Positions 47,632 to 56,857 of a stretch of 64,000 bases of DNA are shown piece after piece (within the stretch, counting starts at the first letter, position 1; every line of letters begins with the position of its first letter). Source of the DNA: Bacteroidota bacterium. Its GTDB lineage: Bacteria > Bacteroidota > Bacteroidia > Chitinophagales > LD1. A model generated the notes under the pieces. That model searched no databases. It had not been told where the DNA came from and worked only from the letters and a program-made list of their open reading frames with translations. The position numbers and the translations under genes were made by a program. The stretch is from the NCBI GenBank assembly GCA_947479455.1, contig CANJZE010000010.1:57696-121695 (forward strand), written 5' to 3'.

Positions 47632-47982
47632 ATGTTTATAACCGTTTACAAATCGAAACTTCATCGCGTTACTGTAACCCAGGCCGACCTCAATTATATT
47701 GGCAGTATTACAGTTGACGAAAATTTAATGGAAGCCGCAAATCTGGTAGAGCACGAGCGTGTGCAAATTGTGAACGTGAACAACGGAGAGCGTTTAGAAA
47801 CTTACGTCATAAAAGGAGAGCGTGGCTCAGGAACTATTTGTTTGAATGGCCCTGCAGCACGTAAAGTTTCTGTAGGTGATATCATCATTGTAATCTCATA
47901 CTGCATGGTGAGTACAGACGAATATAAAACTCACAAACCAGTTACGGTTCATGTAAATTCTTCTAATCAGATTACTGATTAA
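47632..47982 (+). CDS. panD: Aspartate 1-decarboxylase precursor PanD
   Basis: A 116-residue pyruvoyl enzyme that makes beta-alanine from aspartate for pantothenate and coenzyme A. The self-cleavage site Gly24-Ser25 lies in YIGSIT, where serine becomes the pyruvoyl group. [16 protein letters not shown], the cofactor-pocket NGAARK-type stretch (LNGPAARK) and length all agree with the family. It lies 49 bases after the carboxylase gene and 30 before the flippase-like gene, so it could be part of a larger transcript. Confidence 0.96.
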   Translation: MFITVYKSKLHRVTVTQADLNYIGSITVDENLMEAANLVEHERVQIVNVNNGERLETYVIKGERGSGTICLNGPAARKVSVGDIIIVISYCMVSTDEYKTHKPVTVHVNSSNQITD

Positions 47983-48012
47983 GTATAACGAGATGATTGA
48001 ATTCACAACCCT

Positions 48013-49041
48013 ATGAAAAAGCATCTCGGCAACATTATCAAGCTCGTTGTTTCGCTCGGAATAGGAGTGGCACTTGTGTATTGGTTTATCGGGCAAATGA
48101 GTGTTAGTGATAAGCAACACGTAGCCGATGACATAAAACGAGCAGACTACTTTTGGGTAATACTTCCACCTATTATTGGCTTAGTAAGTAATTATTTCCG
48201 AAGCGAAAGATGGAGATTGCTACTTCGTTCGCTTGGTTACAATCCCGGATTTTGGAACACGTTTTTAAGTGTAATGATTATGTATTTTCTCAATCTCTTT
48301 TTTCCGCGTTTAGGAGAGGTAAGCCGTTGCGGAGTGTTAGCGCGTTACGAAAAAATTCCTTTAGATAAAGCTATAGGCACGATGGTGCTAGAGCGATTGC
48401 TAGATGTAATTTGTTTGGGAGTGGTGGTACTCATACTAATTATTGGTGAGCACGATAAATTCTTTTTGCTCTACGAACAGATAGCTCAAAACTCAAAAAC
48501 AACTTTTGCTGAAATTATTCAGAAAAACCAAATTGATCCGATGCTGAAGTACGGAGTGCTGATAAGCTTATTCCTGGGACTGATAATTTTTATCGGGGCT
48601 CAAATTCGAGCAAAAGGATTTGAAAACATTGTAGCCGATTTGAAAGAGAAACTAAATGGTTTTATGAAAGGTATCATTTCAATCAAAGATGTGAAGAACC
48701 CTTTTCTATTGTTGTTTCATACTATAATGATCTGGACTTTGTATTGGTTAATGGGTTACGTGGGTTTTCAAATCTTTCCCGAAACTGCGGGTTTGAGTTT
48801 AATGGCAGCGGGTGTTTGTTTATTTTTTAGCGGAGTATCTTTTTCACTCACCCCAGGAGGGTTGGGGCTTTACCCCATCTTCATTCAAATTGTTTTAGGA
48901 CTTTATGGTGTAGTAGGAAGTGCTGCTATTTCTTTTGGGCTGGTGCAATGGACCGCACAAACTGCTTTGGTAATGGTAGCGGGTGTAATTTCTTTAATTC
49001 TTCTCGCAATAATGAACCGCGAACCCGCGTTAGAAGAATAA
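48013..49041 (+). CDS. Flippase-like membrane protein (LPG synthase TM-domain family)
   Basis: A 342-residue polytopic protein with about eight hydrophobic segments. It matches the lysylphosphatidylglycerol synthase transmembrane (UPF0104/AglD-like) family: SNYFRSERWRLLLRSLGYNP, FFPRLGEVSRCGVLARYEKIPLDKAIGTMVLERLLDV and FFSGVSFSLTPGGLGLYP are characteristic. The family includes lipid flippases and glycolipid-associated proteins, but the cargo here is unknown. The nearby heptose enzyme gene hints at envelope biogenesis. Confidence 0.85.
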   Translation: MKKHLGNIIKLVVSLGIGVALVYWFIGQMSVSDKQHVADDIKRADYFWVILPPIIGLVSNYFRSERWRLLLRSLGYNPGFWNTFLSVMIMYFLNLFFPRLGEVSRCGVLARYEKIPLDKAIGTMVLERLLDVICLGVVVLILIIGEHDKFFLLYEQIAQNSKTTFAEIIQKNQIDPMLKYGVLISLFLGLIIFIGAQIRAKGFENIVADLKEKLNGFMKGIISIKDVKNPFLLLFHTIMIWTLYWLMGYVGFQIFPETAGLSLMAAGVCLFFSGVSFSLTPGGLGLYPIFIQIVLGLYGVVGSAAISFGLVQWTAQTALVMVAGVISLILLAIMNREPALEE

Positions 49042-49096
49042 CCCCGAACTGTAATTTGGGTTATAGACAAGCAATACAATTTTACTTTAGCGTGCT

Positions 49097-49582
49097 ATGA
49101 ACTCAGATTTTATTGAACAAAAAATACTTTCTGCTGATGCATTACAAAAGCGCATTACCTTTTGGCGGATGCTTGGCGATAAGATTGTTTTCACCAATGG
49201 TTGTTTCGATATTATTCATCAAGGTCATGTTCATCTTCTATCTAGCTGCAATGAATTGGGTGACCGTGTAATTGTGGGTTTAAATTCCGATGCTTCGGTG
49301 AAGAGATTGAAGGGAGAATTGCGACCAGTGAATGATGAACAATCAAGAGCTATTTTGCTTGCCGCTTTGCAATTTGTAGATGCGGTTGTTTTGTTTGAAG
49401 AAGATACGCCCGAGAATTTAATCCACTTTATTCACCCCGATGTGCTGGTGAAAGGTGGCGATTGGCAGAAAGACGAAATTGTAGGCAGCGATTTTGTAGA
49501 TGAATATGGTGGCGAAGTAAAAACCGTTCCTTACCTCAAAGGCTTCAGCACCACCGAAATTATAGCAAAGAGCAAAAAATAA
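49097..49582 (+). CDS. rfaE2: D-glycero-beta-D-manno-heptose 1-phosphate adenylyltransferase
   Basis: A 161-residue nucleotidyltransferase (cytidylyltransferase-like fold) that makes ADP-heptose for the lipopolysaccharide inner core. The HxGH nucleotide motif appears in FTNGCFDIIHQGHVHLL, followed by VIVGLNSDASVKRLKGELRPVNDEQSRA and the C-terminal GFSTTEII. It is the stand-alone adenylyltransferase half of HldE; the kinase half is not adjacent. The neighbouring flippase-like gene is compatible with an envelope role. Confidence 0.92.
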   Translation: MNSDFIEQKILSADALQKRITFWRMLGDKIVFTNGCFDIIHQGHVHLLSSCNELGDRVIVGLNSDASVKRLKGELRPVNDEQSRAILLAALQFVDAVVLFEEDTPENLIHFIHPDVLVKGGDWQKDEIVGSDFVDEYGGEVKTVPYLKGFSTTEIIAKSKK

Positions 49583-49795
49583 AATGCTGTTCTTGTTTGT
49601 TTTTGTGCAGCTTCTACCTCAGGATAAAAAATACCGCTAACAGCTGTATAAGGTAACCGAATTCAATGGTCGGCCATATCTTGACTTTCAAAACAATTCA
49701 TTGTCTACCAAGCTTGCTTACGACTTAAGACTCACACCATCATGCACTAATCATTTTAACTCGGTTGTCTTCTCCGTTACTCTGGTGTGATATTT

Positions 49796-51952
49796 CTACT
49801 CGCCTTCCATCATTTTATTGTAGGTCTTAATAAAAATTGCTCCCAGGTTTTTATGCGGAGGAATGTAATCGAGGAATCGTTCGAGCGCTTTTGGATTTTC
49901 TTTTACCCTTTCATTCAAATCAGTCCACAGGCTTTGCCATTCCACATCGCGACCAGTGCGAATATTATCTGCCACTAATTTTAACATCGGGTTATTTACA
50001 AACATGGTTCCTATTTGTTTCGAAGAAATAATACTTGCCTCAGGCGAACGTTCAATAATAGAAGAGATGCTGTGATAACCACCGCAAGAGCCTAGCAGGA
50101 ATATCTGCGTGTTATCTTTTATTTTTTCTATGGTTTTGTAGGCATAGTAACTATGCCCTCGGTGCACCATTACGTTGGCTTCGTAGTCATTGTCCGTAAA
50201 AATTTTTTCAATCATTTCCTGCCCTTCGTATTCATTCTTCGGTTTGTTGGCGTAGATGTTTACGTTTAATCCGGAATCGGATTTAAGGATGACATAAACA
50301 CCTGAATCAATAATTTTCCAGTTAGGGTCAACGAAAGTTTTGGTAAAAGAAGAGAACGAGAAATCTCCATCTTCATCATCATAGAAATAAATGAACCAAC
50401 GGTTCACACTGTCGGGAGCAAACAATTTTCGGTTTGCAATTTTATCAAAACTAGGCAGCGAAAACTGTTTGGCAACAGAAGCAAACCAGTTGGCGTTGGA
50501 AATTTTTCGGTCAACAAACAGATTAGAAAGCAAACCATAAATGGCAGTACCGCGATAGTTTTTTGCCGTGTTTAACCGTAGATATTCATATTTGATAGTG
50601 CCGCGCAGAATTTTTAAAATCAACGAATCGGTAATGCTGCCGAAGGCATCAGCCACTTCTACTGCCTGCGACAAGTCGTTGTATTTCTCTAAACCGGTTG
50701 CAAACTTCACCATCAACATTTGCTGATAAAGCGTTGCCATGCTTTGTAAAAACTCGCCTAACTTTCCAAAGCCAGCACACATTTTTATGAAGGTGCGGAA
50801 ACGGTTATCACCTACTTGATTCAAAAACTCAAAGCCCGAAACAGGTCCAAGTTTTACCATCAATCGTTTGAACAAACCGTTGAAAGAAGAAGTGAAAATT
50901 TCTTCTTCGCTGTAAACCATCAACGTATAAATTTCTTCCGGAGAAAAATCTTCAATGCTGGCGAACCGTGTTTTGTCTTTTTCGTTATGCAAATCATTCA
51001 ATACGCGCACAAATCTTAATGAATAAATTTCCAGCTCGGCTTCGAGCGAATGAACCGCTAAAGGTTTTCGCTTAGCTCTAATTTTGAGCATCATTCGTAA
51101 ATACTTTTCCGGATTGCTTCCAATGGCATCTGCTCTTTCGAGCGATAAATTACCACTTACAATTTCATCGAGCAGCGTAAATGCGTTCGACTTTCGGGTG
51201 TATTTGTTTTTTATCTCCAGAATTATTTGCACTACAGAGTCTTTGCTTCCTTTCAACGCATCGTTGATGTCGCTGCCTGGTATCAAATATTTTTTCACCA
51301 TCACTGGAGCAATCTTTGCAGCTTCTTCAAGCACATGTCGCGCGTAGGGCTCACTATGGTAGTTACCGAAATTGATAAAAACCAAATCGGGCCGATACTG
51401 TGCGGCAAGAATTAAAAAAGAATCGGCACAGCTTTCACTTTTATAAAGGGTGAGGGTATTAAACGACTGTGCAATGTTGTTGATGAGAAAATTGTAAAGT
51501 CGCTTTTGTTTGATAGCGTTCAGTTCGCCCAGCATAAATTTAAACACCGTGTTCCAATGTTTTACGTTCGTGCAGTTGACAGGATTTATTCTGCGCATTT
51601 GCAAATACAGTGCATCGCGAAATCCCTTTCGTTTATTCTCATCAAATTTTTTGTTTTCGATAACGCGTTGAATAGAATCAATCATGCGCAGGTAAACGCG
51701 ATTGGCAAAAGCTGTAAGCGCAGAATCTCCAAGATCAACACGTTGGTCAACCACGCCATCTAACAGATCAATGCGATCCTGATAGTCATCAATAAAATAA
51801 TCGGGTTTGCGAATGTTTGGTGAGGTGATCGTTGAATCAGTAGAACCAAAAACATTTTGAGTTAGCAAAATAGCTATAGCAAAAACATTAGGCTTAAGCA
51901 AAAACTTTTTGCTTGAAACGAAAAACAGAATATTTGCAATCGTCTGCTTCAT
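49796..51952 (-). CDS. Large exported protein with putative clan CD peptidase-like C-terminal domain (paralogue A)
   Basis: A 718-residue protein of no recognised family, with an N-terminal signal-like hydrophobic segment ending near VFGS. The middle is helical and contains one copy of a roughly 200-residue module (VLEEAAKIAPVMVKKYL...SNAFTLLDEIVSGNLSLERADAIGSNPEKYLRMMLK). The next part includes FNGLFKRLM and GFGKLGEFL, both shared with the upstream gene. The C-terminal 120 residues carry VHRGHS (H597, H600) and LLGSCGG (C623) after YFYDDEDGDFSF. The His-Gly-His and Gly-Ser-Cys arrangement suggests a caspase-like cysteine peptidase, but this is inference. Its start codon follows directly the stop of the upstream paralogue (TAA then ATG). 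Confidence 0.72.
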   Translation of the reverse strand: MKQTIANILFFVSSKKFLLKPNVFAIAILLTQNVFGSTDSTITSPNIRKPDYFIDDYQDRIDLLDGVVDQRVDLGDSALTAFANRVYLRMIDSIQRVIENKKFDENKRKGFRDALYLQMRRINPVNCTNVKHWNTVFKFMLGELNAIKQKRLYNFLINNIAQSFNTLTLYKSESCADSFLILAAQYRPDLVFINFGNYHSEPYARHVLEEAAKIAPVMVKKYLIPGSDINDALKGSKDSVVQIILEIKNKYTRKSNAFTLLDEIVSGNLSLERADAIGSNPEKYLRMMLKIRAKRKPLAVHSLEAELEIYSLRFVRVLNDLHNEKDKTRFASIEDFSPEEIYTLMVYSEEEIFTSSFNGLFKRLMVKLGPVSGFEFLNQVGDNRFRTFIKMCAGFGKLGEFLQSMATLYQQMLMVKFATGLEKYNDLSQAVEVADAFGSITDSLILKILRGTIKYEYLRLNTAKNYRGTAIYGLLSNLFVDRKISNANWFASVAKQFSLPSFDKIANRKLFAPDSVNRWFIYFYDDEDGDFSFSSFTKTFVDPNWKIIDSGVYVILKSDSGLNVNIYANKPKNEYEGQEMIEKIFTDNDYEANVMVHRGHSYYAYKTIEKIKDNTQIFLLGSCGGYHSISSIIERSPEASIISSKQIGTMFVNNPMLKLVADNIRTGRDVEWQSLWTDLNERVKENPKALERFLDYIPPHKNLGAIFIKTYNKMMEGE

Positions 51953-54900
51953 TTACACCCCAAGGATTTTATAAAACGCTCTGATGAAAATAGATTCTAA
52001 ATTTTTGTTTGGCGGAACGTAATCACTGAAATACTGATTGCTGCCGAGCTTGTCTCGCATCTTATCCCAAAAATCGCTCCACACAATATCTTTACCATTG
52101 CGAATATTTTCATTCAATGCCAGCAGCATGGCATCGTTAACGGTTTTTGTGCCCACCTGTTTGGTCGAAATGATGTGGGCATCAGGCGCGTTTACTAACG
52201 CTATTGAAATTTTGTAAAACCCGCCACACGAGCCCACAAAAATAAGTTTAGCTGAGGCAGGAATTTTTTCGAGTGTAGCTTCTGTGTGAAAGCTGTGCCC
52301 GCGGTGAACTATCACTGTCGGCTGTAAATTTCTCTCCTTCAAATACTCGTTAATTGCACTAATTCCGTTTTCCTCAAACTCGGGTTTGTTTGCAAAAATC
52401 TGCACGTCCATTCCGCTTTGCGAATAAATGCGCACGTAACTATTGCGGTCCTCAATTTTCCAATTCGACTGACTTTTATAAGTGTTCATGAAGTTGATGA
52501 ACGAACTTCTGCCGTCATCATCGTTGTAAAAATACATTTGCTCAGTGCAAGAATTAGCCGCGAAAAGTACGGTAGAGGGCAATGACGTTACCGGAGAAAT
52601 CATGAACTGTTTTGCAACCATACGATACCATTTTGATTCGGTGCGCACGGTGCCCGAAATCATACTGCTAAGTACTCCATAAATAGAAATCCCTATTTGG
52701 TCGCTATCATTTTTTACCCGCTCATATTCCGATTTAATATTTTCCTGAAGTGTTGTTAGTAATTGCAAGTCGGTAATGTTGGTGAGAGCCTCCACTACCA
52801 ATACGATGCTTGATAAATCATCCTTCTCTTTTTCAAGATTTGAAACATACGACACAATCAGTTTCTGTTTGTTGACCCCACTTAGCTTTGCCAAAAAATC
52901 TTCGAGTGTTCCAAAATTCGAGCACAGGGAAAGAAAATCGCGAAACTGATTATGGCTGATAGACGCTAAAAAAGCAGCACCATCGCCATTAGCAAGTTTT
53001 TGCATAAACCGATTAAACAAGCCATTGAAAGTAGAGGTGAAAACTTCATCGCGACCATAAAGCATTAGAAAATAAAGTTCAGCTGAGCCAAGTCCTTCAG
53101 CCGAATAAAAAGGTTGTGAACCACCCGAAGCAATCTTATCGTTTATCTCTCTGATAAAGCGTAAACTGTAATCGCGCATCTCATGGTTAATGCTATACAT
53201 GCCTACATATTCAGGTCGCGAAATAATTTTAACCATTGCACTGAACAACTTCGTTGGGTCGTTGCTTATTTCCACGGCCTCTTGCGCGGTCATTGTTTTG
53301 TTCATGATGTTATCGAGCAATAGAAGGGGTTTGCTGCGATAACCAATGGTTGGGTTGATAGCCAGAATCTTTTTCACTACCGAATCAGTACTGTAACTAA
53401 GTATGTAATTGACCGGGTGATTGGGATTGTATAAATATCGTTTGAGCGATACAGGTGCATTGTTCGCGCACAACTCTAAAAGTGATTTACTAAAGCGTTT
53501 GTTCTTGTAGAAATCAATTTTTTTGAAAAGCTCATCGGGTTCTTTTTGCGCAGCATATCGCAACAATTCTTCAGCATAATCCTGATTGATGAACGAAGGA
53601 ATGCTCTGAATAGTTTGCAGAATGTTTTTCTTAAGCTTTAAGGAAGTTTTTGTTTTTTCATCGAGTTCAATTTTCATCGGCTCTACTAGAGGCTCCACTA
53701 TAGGAATAGGCACAACATCTTTTTTATCGAGGTCAGTATTAGTGGAGGATATAGAAGCCGTTTCGTTTATTTCATTTGCCTGTAATTTTTCAGGTTTTGT
53801 GATCGTGGGCTCCTCCAACATATCTTCTGCCACAGCTTTTGGCGGATGCGCTTTCGTAATCTCGTTCATTGAACGGTCTTCGGGTTCTGAGTTGGTCAGT
53901 GGGTTATCTTTTGCAAAGGATTTTAAAGGCGGAAAAAAATTTTCTTTCTCTTCAATGGTGGTAAGTGCCAGCAAATAATCTTTCTTCTCATCATCTACTA
54001 AACTCAGCAGCACATCCAGCATTTGATTCTTATCGCAAAAAATAACAAGGTCTTTCAACTTCGTTTTATCCATAGAGTTAATCATCACACTGCTAATGGA
54101 AATTCCGGTAGATTTTTTTCGCAACTCTTCGAGCAAGGCACGCAGTGTTTTTATTTGTGTTTCCTTATAGCCATAACTAATCAGCACAAACAATTCTTCG
54201 GGCGAATATTTTTTTATATCCTCATAATGGTAGTTTGGATTAGTGGCGTAAAGTGTAGTTTTTCGAATAGCATCCACACAATAAAAATCCATGTAGCGGT
54301 AAATGGAGAACGTAACGTTGGCTTCGTATTTCATGGAAACCTGCACCAACATTTTAAACATCACATCAGGACTGTTGCCTAGAGAATCTGCATGCTCCAC
54401 AGTCATGTTCCCTTTTACAATATCATCTAAAAGTAAATACGCGCGTGATTTCAATCCGAAGCGATTATAGATCTCATACGTTTTGCGCACATAAGCATCG
54501 CGACTGCGGTTTAGAATAATGTTTACAGAATTGGTAGTGGTGAAATATCGTTTGGCTGATTCTGGCGCTAGCTTGACGGCTTTCTCCAATAAGCGTGTGG
54601 CAAATCTGCGGTCATCAAATTCTTCGGCATAACGAAAAATATCATCGGGATGGTCGGCTAAATAATCGGTTAGAAAATCTTCGGCTATCGTATCGCTCGG
54701 AATTAAGCGTGCAGCCTTAATCGAAAAAGAAGAATAACGTTTTATATTTCTAAGTAACTCATCTTTTTGGTCCCATTCAATTAATTCAGGGTAATAACTA
54801 AGCACGGCCAAGTAGGTTCCCGACTTTAAATAGCCATCGGAGTAATAACGGTTTATGTTTTGCAAAAAAGTTTGCAAGCGTGTGAGATATAGGTTCCGTT

Positions 54901-55162
54901 TTTCCTTCGAAACCTTTTGTTCCAGAATGAAATTTGTAACACTGTCAACTAATGAGAATAAACGGCTGTCGGCACTTTTATAATCGCTGCCTATACGCGT
55001 CTTTTCAAAGTCAATACGCTGCATCACCGCGCGTTTCTCAATTTCAAAAATATCATTCGCTACAGAATCGGCAGCAGTGGCAGAAACAGCAAACACTCCT
55101 TTGGCTAAAAGAGTAAAAATGACTACGGTAAATATTCTTTTGAGGTGATTCACTATCTCCAA
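51953..55162 (-). CDS. Large exported protein with internal duplication and the same C-terminal domain (paralogue B)
   Basis: A 1069-residue exported protein with a signal peptide (MEIVNHLKRIFTVVIFTLLAKGVFAVSA). It holds two copies of the module found once in paralogue A: copy 1 about 190-350 (RLLEKAVKLAPESAKRYF...LLLDDIVKGNMTVEHADSLGNSPD) and copy 2 about 560-740 (LLELCANNAPVSLKRYL...LLLDNIMNKTMTAQEAVEISNDPT). A Pro/Glu/Thr-rich linker (about 405-500) joins them. The end repeats FNGLFNRFMQKL, FYNDDDGRSSF, VHRGHS (H953, H956) and FVGSCGG (C979), with the same 23-residue spacing as in A. First gene of a two-gene operon with A. Role unknown. Confidence 0.75.
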   Translation of the reverse strand: MEIVNHLKRIFTVVIFTLLAKGVFAVSATAADSVANDIFEIEKRAVMQRIDFEKTRIGSDYKSADSRLFSLVDSVTNFILEQKVSKEKRNLYLTRLQTFLQNINRYYSDGYLKSGTYLAVLSYYPELIEWDQKDELLRNIKRYSSFSIKAARLIPSDTIAEDFLTDYLADHPDDIFRYAEEFDDRRFATRLLEKAVKLAPESAKRYFTTTNSVNIILNRSRDAYVRKTYEIYNRFGLKSRAYLLLDDIVKGNMTVEHADSLGNSPDVMFKMLVQVSMKYEANVTFSIYRYMDFYCVDAIRKTTLYATNPNYHYEDIKKYSPEELFVLISYGYKETQIKTLRALLEELRKKSTGISISSVMINSMDKTKLKDLVIFCDKNQMLDVLLSLVDDEKKDYLLALTTIEEKENFFPPLKSFAKDNPLTNSEPEDRSMNEITKAHPPKAVAEDMLEEPTITKPEKLQANEINETASISSTNTDLDKKDVVPIPIVEPLVEPMKIELDEKTKTSLKLKKNILQTIQSIPSFINQDYAEELLRYAAQKEPDELFKKIDFYKNKRFSKSLLELCANNAPVSLKRYLYNPNHPVNYILSYSTDSVVKKILAINPTIGYRSKPLLLLDNIMNKTMTAQEAVEISNDPTKLFSAMVKIISRPEYVGMYSINHEMRDYSLRFIREINDKIASGGSQPFYSAEGLGSAELYFLMLYGRDEVFTSTFNGLFNRFMQKLANGDGAAFLASISHNQFRDFLSLCSNFGTLEDFLAKLSGVNKQKLIVSYVSNLEKEKDDLSSIVLVVEALTNITDLQLLTTLQENIKSEYERVKNDSDQIGISIYGVLSSMISGTVRTESKWYRMVAKQFMISPVTSLPSTVLFAANSCTEQMYFYNDDDGRSSFINFMNTYKSQSNWKIEDRNSYVRIYSQSGMDVQIFANKPEFEENGISAINEYLKERNLQPTVIVHRGHSFHTEATLEKIPASAKLIFVGSCGGFYKISIALVNAPDAHIISTKQVGTKTVNDAMLLALNENIRNGKDIVWSDFWDKMRDKLGSNQYFSDYVPPNKNLESIFIRAFYKILGV

Positions 55163-55238
55163 AAATTACATAGCTTGTAACACGTAAGTTTATACGTTAT
55201 ATGTTTCAAAAAGTAATTCACTGCTTAAAGTATTTCAC

Positions 55239-55733
55239 ATGAAAAAAACGGCTGTCCTCTTTTTTGTTTTGGCAATGATATGCAATGGCTGCAATTCAAA
55301 AGCCAAACAGGCCAAACAATACCACGATACTGTTTTAGAATTAACACAAAACGTCATTGACAAATCGCTCGATTTTTCTGATGCCGTTCAATCTTACAAT
55401 AAGCAGCGCGCCACAAAATCATTGGAACAATACACCAATCTGGTAAACGAAACAATTTCAAAAATAGAAGCAGAAGGAAATTTTAAAGAGGATACTACGC
55501 TTCGTTCTTTTGCTTTTGAAATGTTAGGCTTTTACAAAGAAACGCTGAGCAATGATTTTGCACCTTTCTTAAAACAGGTAAAAGGAAATTTATTCAGTGA
55601 AGGCGAAATAACCACAGCCGATGCATTAGTCGCCAACATGACCATGACAGAGAATTCCTATTGGGAAAGATTCAACTGGGCAGAGAAAAAGTTTTTGAAA
55701 GAAAACGGAATTGAAAAGGCAGAAGACAAATAA
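55239..55733 (+). CDS. Small lipoprotein, LIC11966-like
   Basis: A 164-residue protein with a lipoprotein signal (MKKTAVLFFVLAMICNGC; lipidated Cys18). The mature part is a helical bundle with many charged residues (YHDTVLELTQNVIDKSLDFSDAVQSYN, YTNLVNETISKIEAEGNF). It recalls the LIC11966 family of surface lipoproteins but I am not sure. It is divergent from the large paralogue operon, with 76 bases between start codons, and faces the response regulator. Function unknown. Confidence 0.6.
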   Translation: MKKTAVLFFVLAMICNGCNSKAKQAKQYHDTVLELTQNVIDKSLDFSDAVQSYNKQRATKSLEQYTNLVNETISKIEAEGNFKEDTTLRSFAFEMLGFYKETLSNDFAPFLKQVKGNLFSEGEITTADALVANMTMTENSYWERFNWAEKKFLKENGIEKAEDK

Positions 55734-55741
55734 AAGTTTGA

Positions 55742-56425
55742 CTACGCATCAAACTTATACCCTATTCCCTTAATGGTTTTAATACAATCATCACCAATCT
55801 TCTCACGCAGCTTGCGAATGTGCACGTCAATGGTTCTGTCGCCTACTATCGTTTCATTACCCCAAACACGACTCAGAATTTCTTCACGTTTAAAAACTCT
55901 TCCGGGTTTTGAAGCCAATAGATTCAGCAATTCAAACTCTTTGCGCGGCAATGAAATTTCTTTTTTGTCTTTCACCACCACATAGCGCTCACGGTCAATT
56001 TCAATATCACCCGCCACAATTTTTGCAACGCCTTCATTGGTTTCTAATCTGCGGAGCAGAGCGCGAATACGGCTGATAAAAACTCTTGGTTTAATCGGTT
56101 TGGTGATATAATCATCGGCACCTACTTCAAAGCCTGCTATCTGCGAATAGTCTTCATCGCGCGCGGTGAGAAACGTTATCAAAGTATTTTTAAAATCGGG
56201 AAGCGCGCGCAACTCGCGGCATGTTTCAATGCCATCCATTTTAGGCATCATCAAATCGAGAATAATCAAATGCGGGTTTACTTTTTTTGCCAACTGAATT
56301 CCCTCTAAACCATTCTGTGCAGTGTAAACCCAAAACCCCTCCTTCTCTAAATTATATTTCATAAAATCAAGCACATCAGTTTCATCATCTACCAGTAAAA
56401 TTTTTATGTCATTCTGCTCCATCAC
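55742..56425 (-). CDS. OmpR/PhoB-type response regulator
   Basis: A 227-residue two-domain regulator. Receiver (about 8-120): KILLVDDETDV, phospho-acceptor Asp in LIILDLMMPKMDG, and the switch lysine in GADDYITKPIKP. Winged-helix DNA-binding domain (about 130-227): LLNLLASKPGRVFKREEILSRVWG and TIDVHIRKLREKIGDDCIKTIKGIGYKF. It activates or represses genes after phosphorylation. Related genes in this phylum usually sit beside a PhoR-like kinase, but none is present here, so it is an orphan in this window. Confidence 0.94.
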   Translation of the reverse strand: MMEQNDIKILLVDDETDVLDFMKYNLEKEGFWVYTAQNGLEGIQLAKKVNPHLIILDLMMPKMDGIETCRELRALPDFKNTLITFLTARDEDYSQIAGFEVGADDYITKPIKPRVFISRIRALLRRLETNEGVAKIVAGDIEIDRERYVVVKDKKEISLPRKEFELLNLLASKPGRVFKREEILSRVWGNETIVGDRTIDVHIRKLREKIGDDCIKTIKGIGYKFDA

Positions 56426-56857
56426 TTTTTATTTACGGCAAACATAGGTTTGCATTGTTAAGTGAAAGTTAAGCATTAGTTGCGTTACTTATAGCCGTTG
56501 TCACAAATCTTTCTATTAGTTACTGTTCCAAACATAAAACTGCCATTTTACTTGTAGACTTTAAACAGCCTTGGTAATTAACTGCATAGTGTGAATCATG
56601 TAACTCTTTGCAAAAGTTATGTAAGGTTTATCAATACCAGCCAATCACCTTTGCAGCGTAACTAAAGCAAACTGACACAGCATAAAAAAGAGTCGCTTCA
56701 AAAAGCTAAATAAGAATTGATAGAAGGGAAAAGAAATTAAAATGACCAATTTAGAATTTACACTACGAATATTAACCGCACTACTAGCCGGATTGAAGAT
56801 AGGGTTTGAAAGATAATGGCTATTGATTTTTTACAAATGATTTAGTATAAACATACA
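56426..56857. other. Gene-poor region with an mgtC relic
   Basis: A 432-base intergenic stretch between the divergent regulator and amine oxidase genes. It is AT-rich and holds no gene of normal length. The only recognisable item is the mgtC 5' relic at 56742-56816. No terminator, tRNA or clear promoter stands out, apart from AT-rich stretches upstream of both genes. Confidence 0.7.
56742..56816 (+). pseudogene. mgtC 5' fragment (24 codons, then stop)
   Basis: Twenty-four codons read MTNLEFTLRILTALLAGLKIGFER and then TAA. They align with the first 24 residues of the intact MgtC gene at 58126, differing at four residues, and the DNA differs at about ten of 79 positions. In the intact gene the corresponding codon is CAA (Gln). 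After this point the resemblance is lost. The fragment and the intact copy flank the amine oxidase gene in direct orientation. Confidence 0.85.

Noticed and set aside
49583-49795. Small gene between the heptose enzyme and paralogue A
   Set aside because: No frame of useful length with protein-like composition; simply a convergent intergenic gap.
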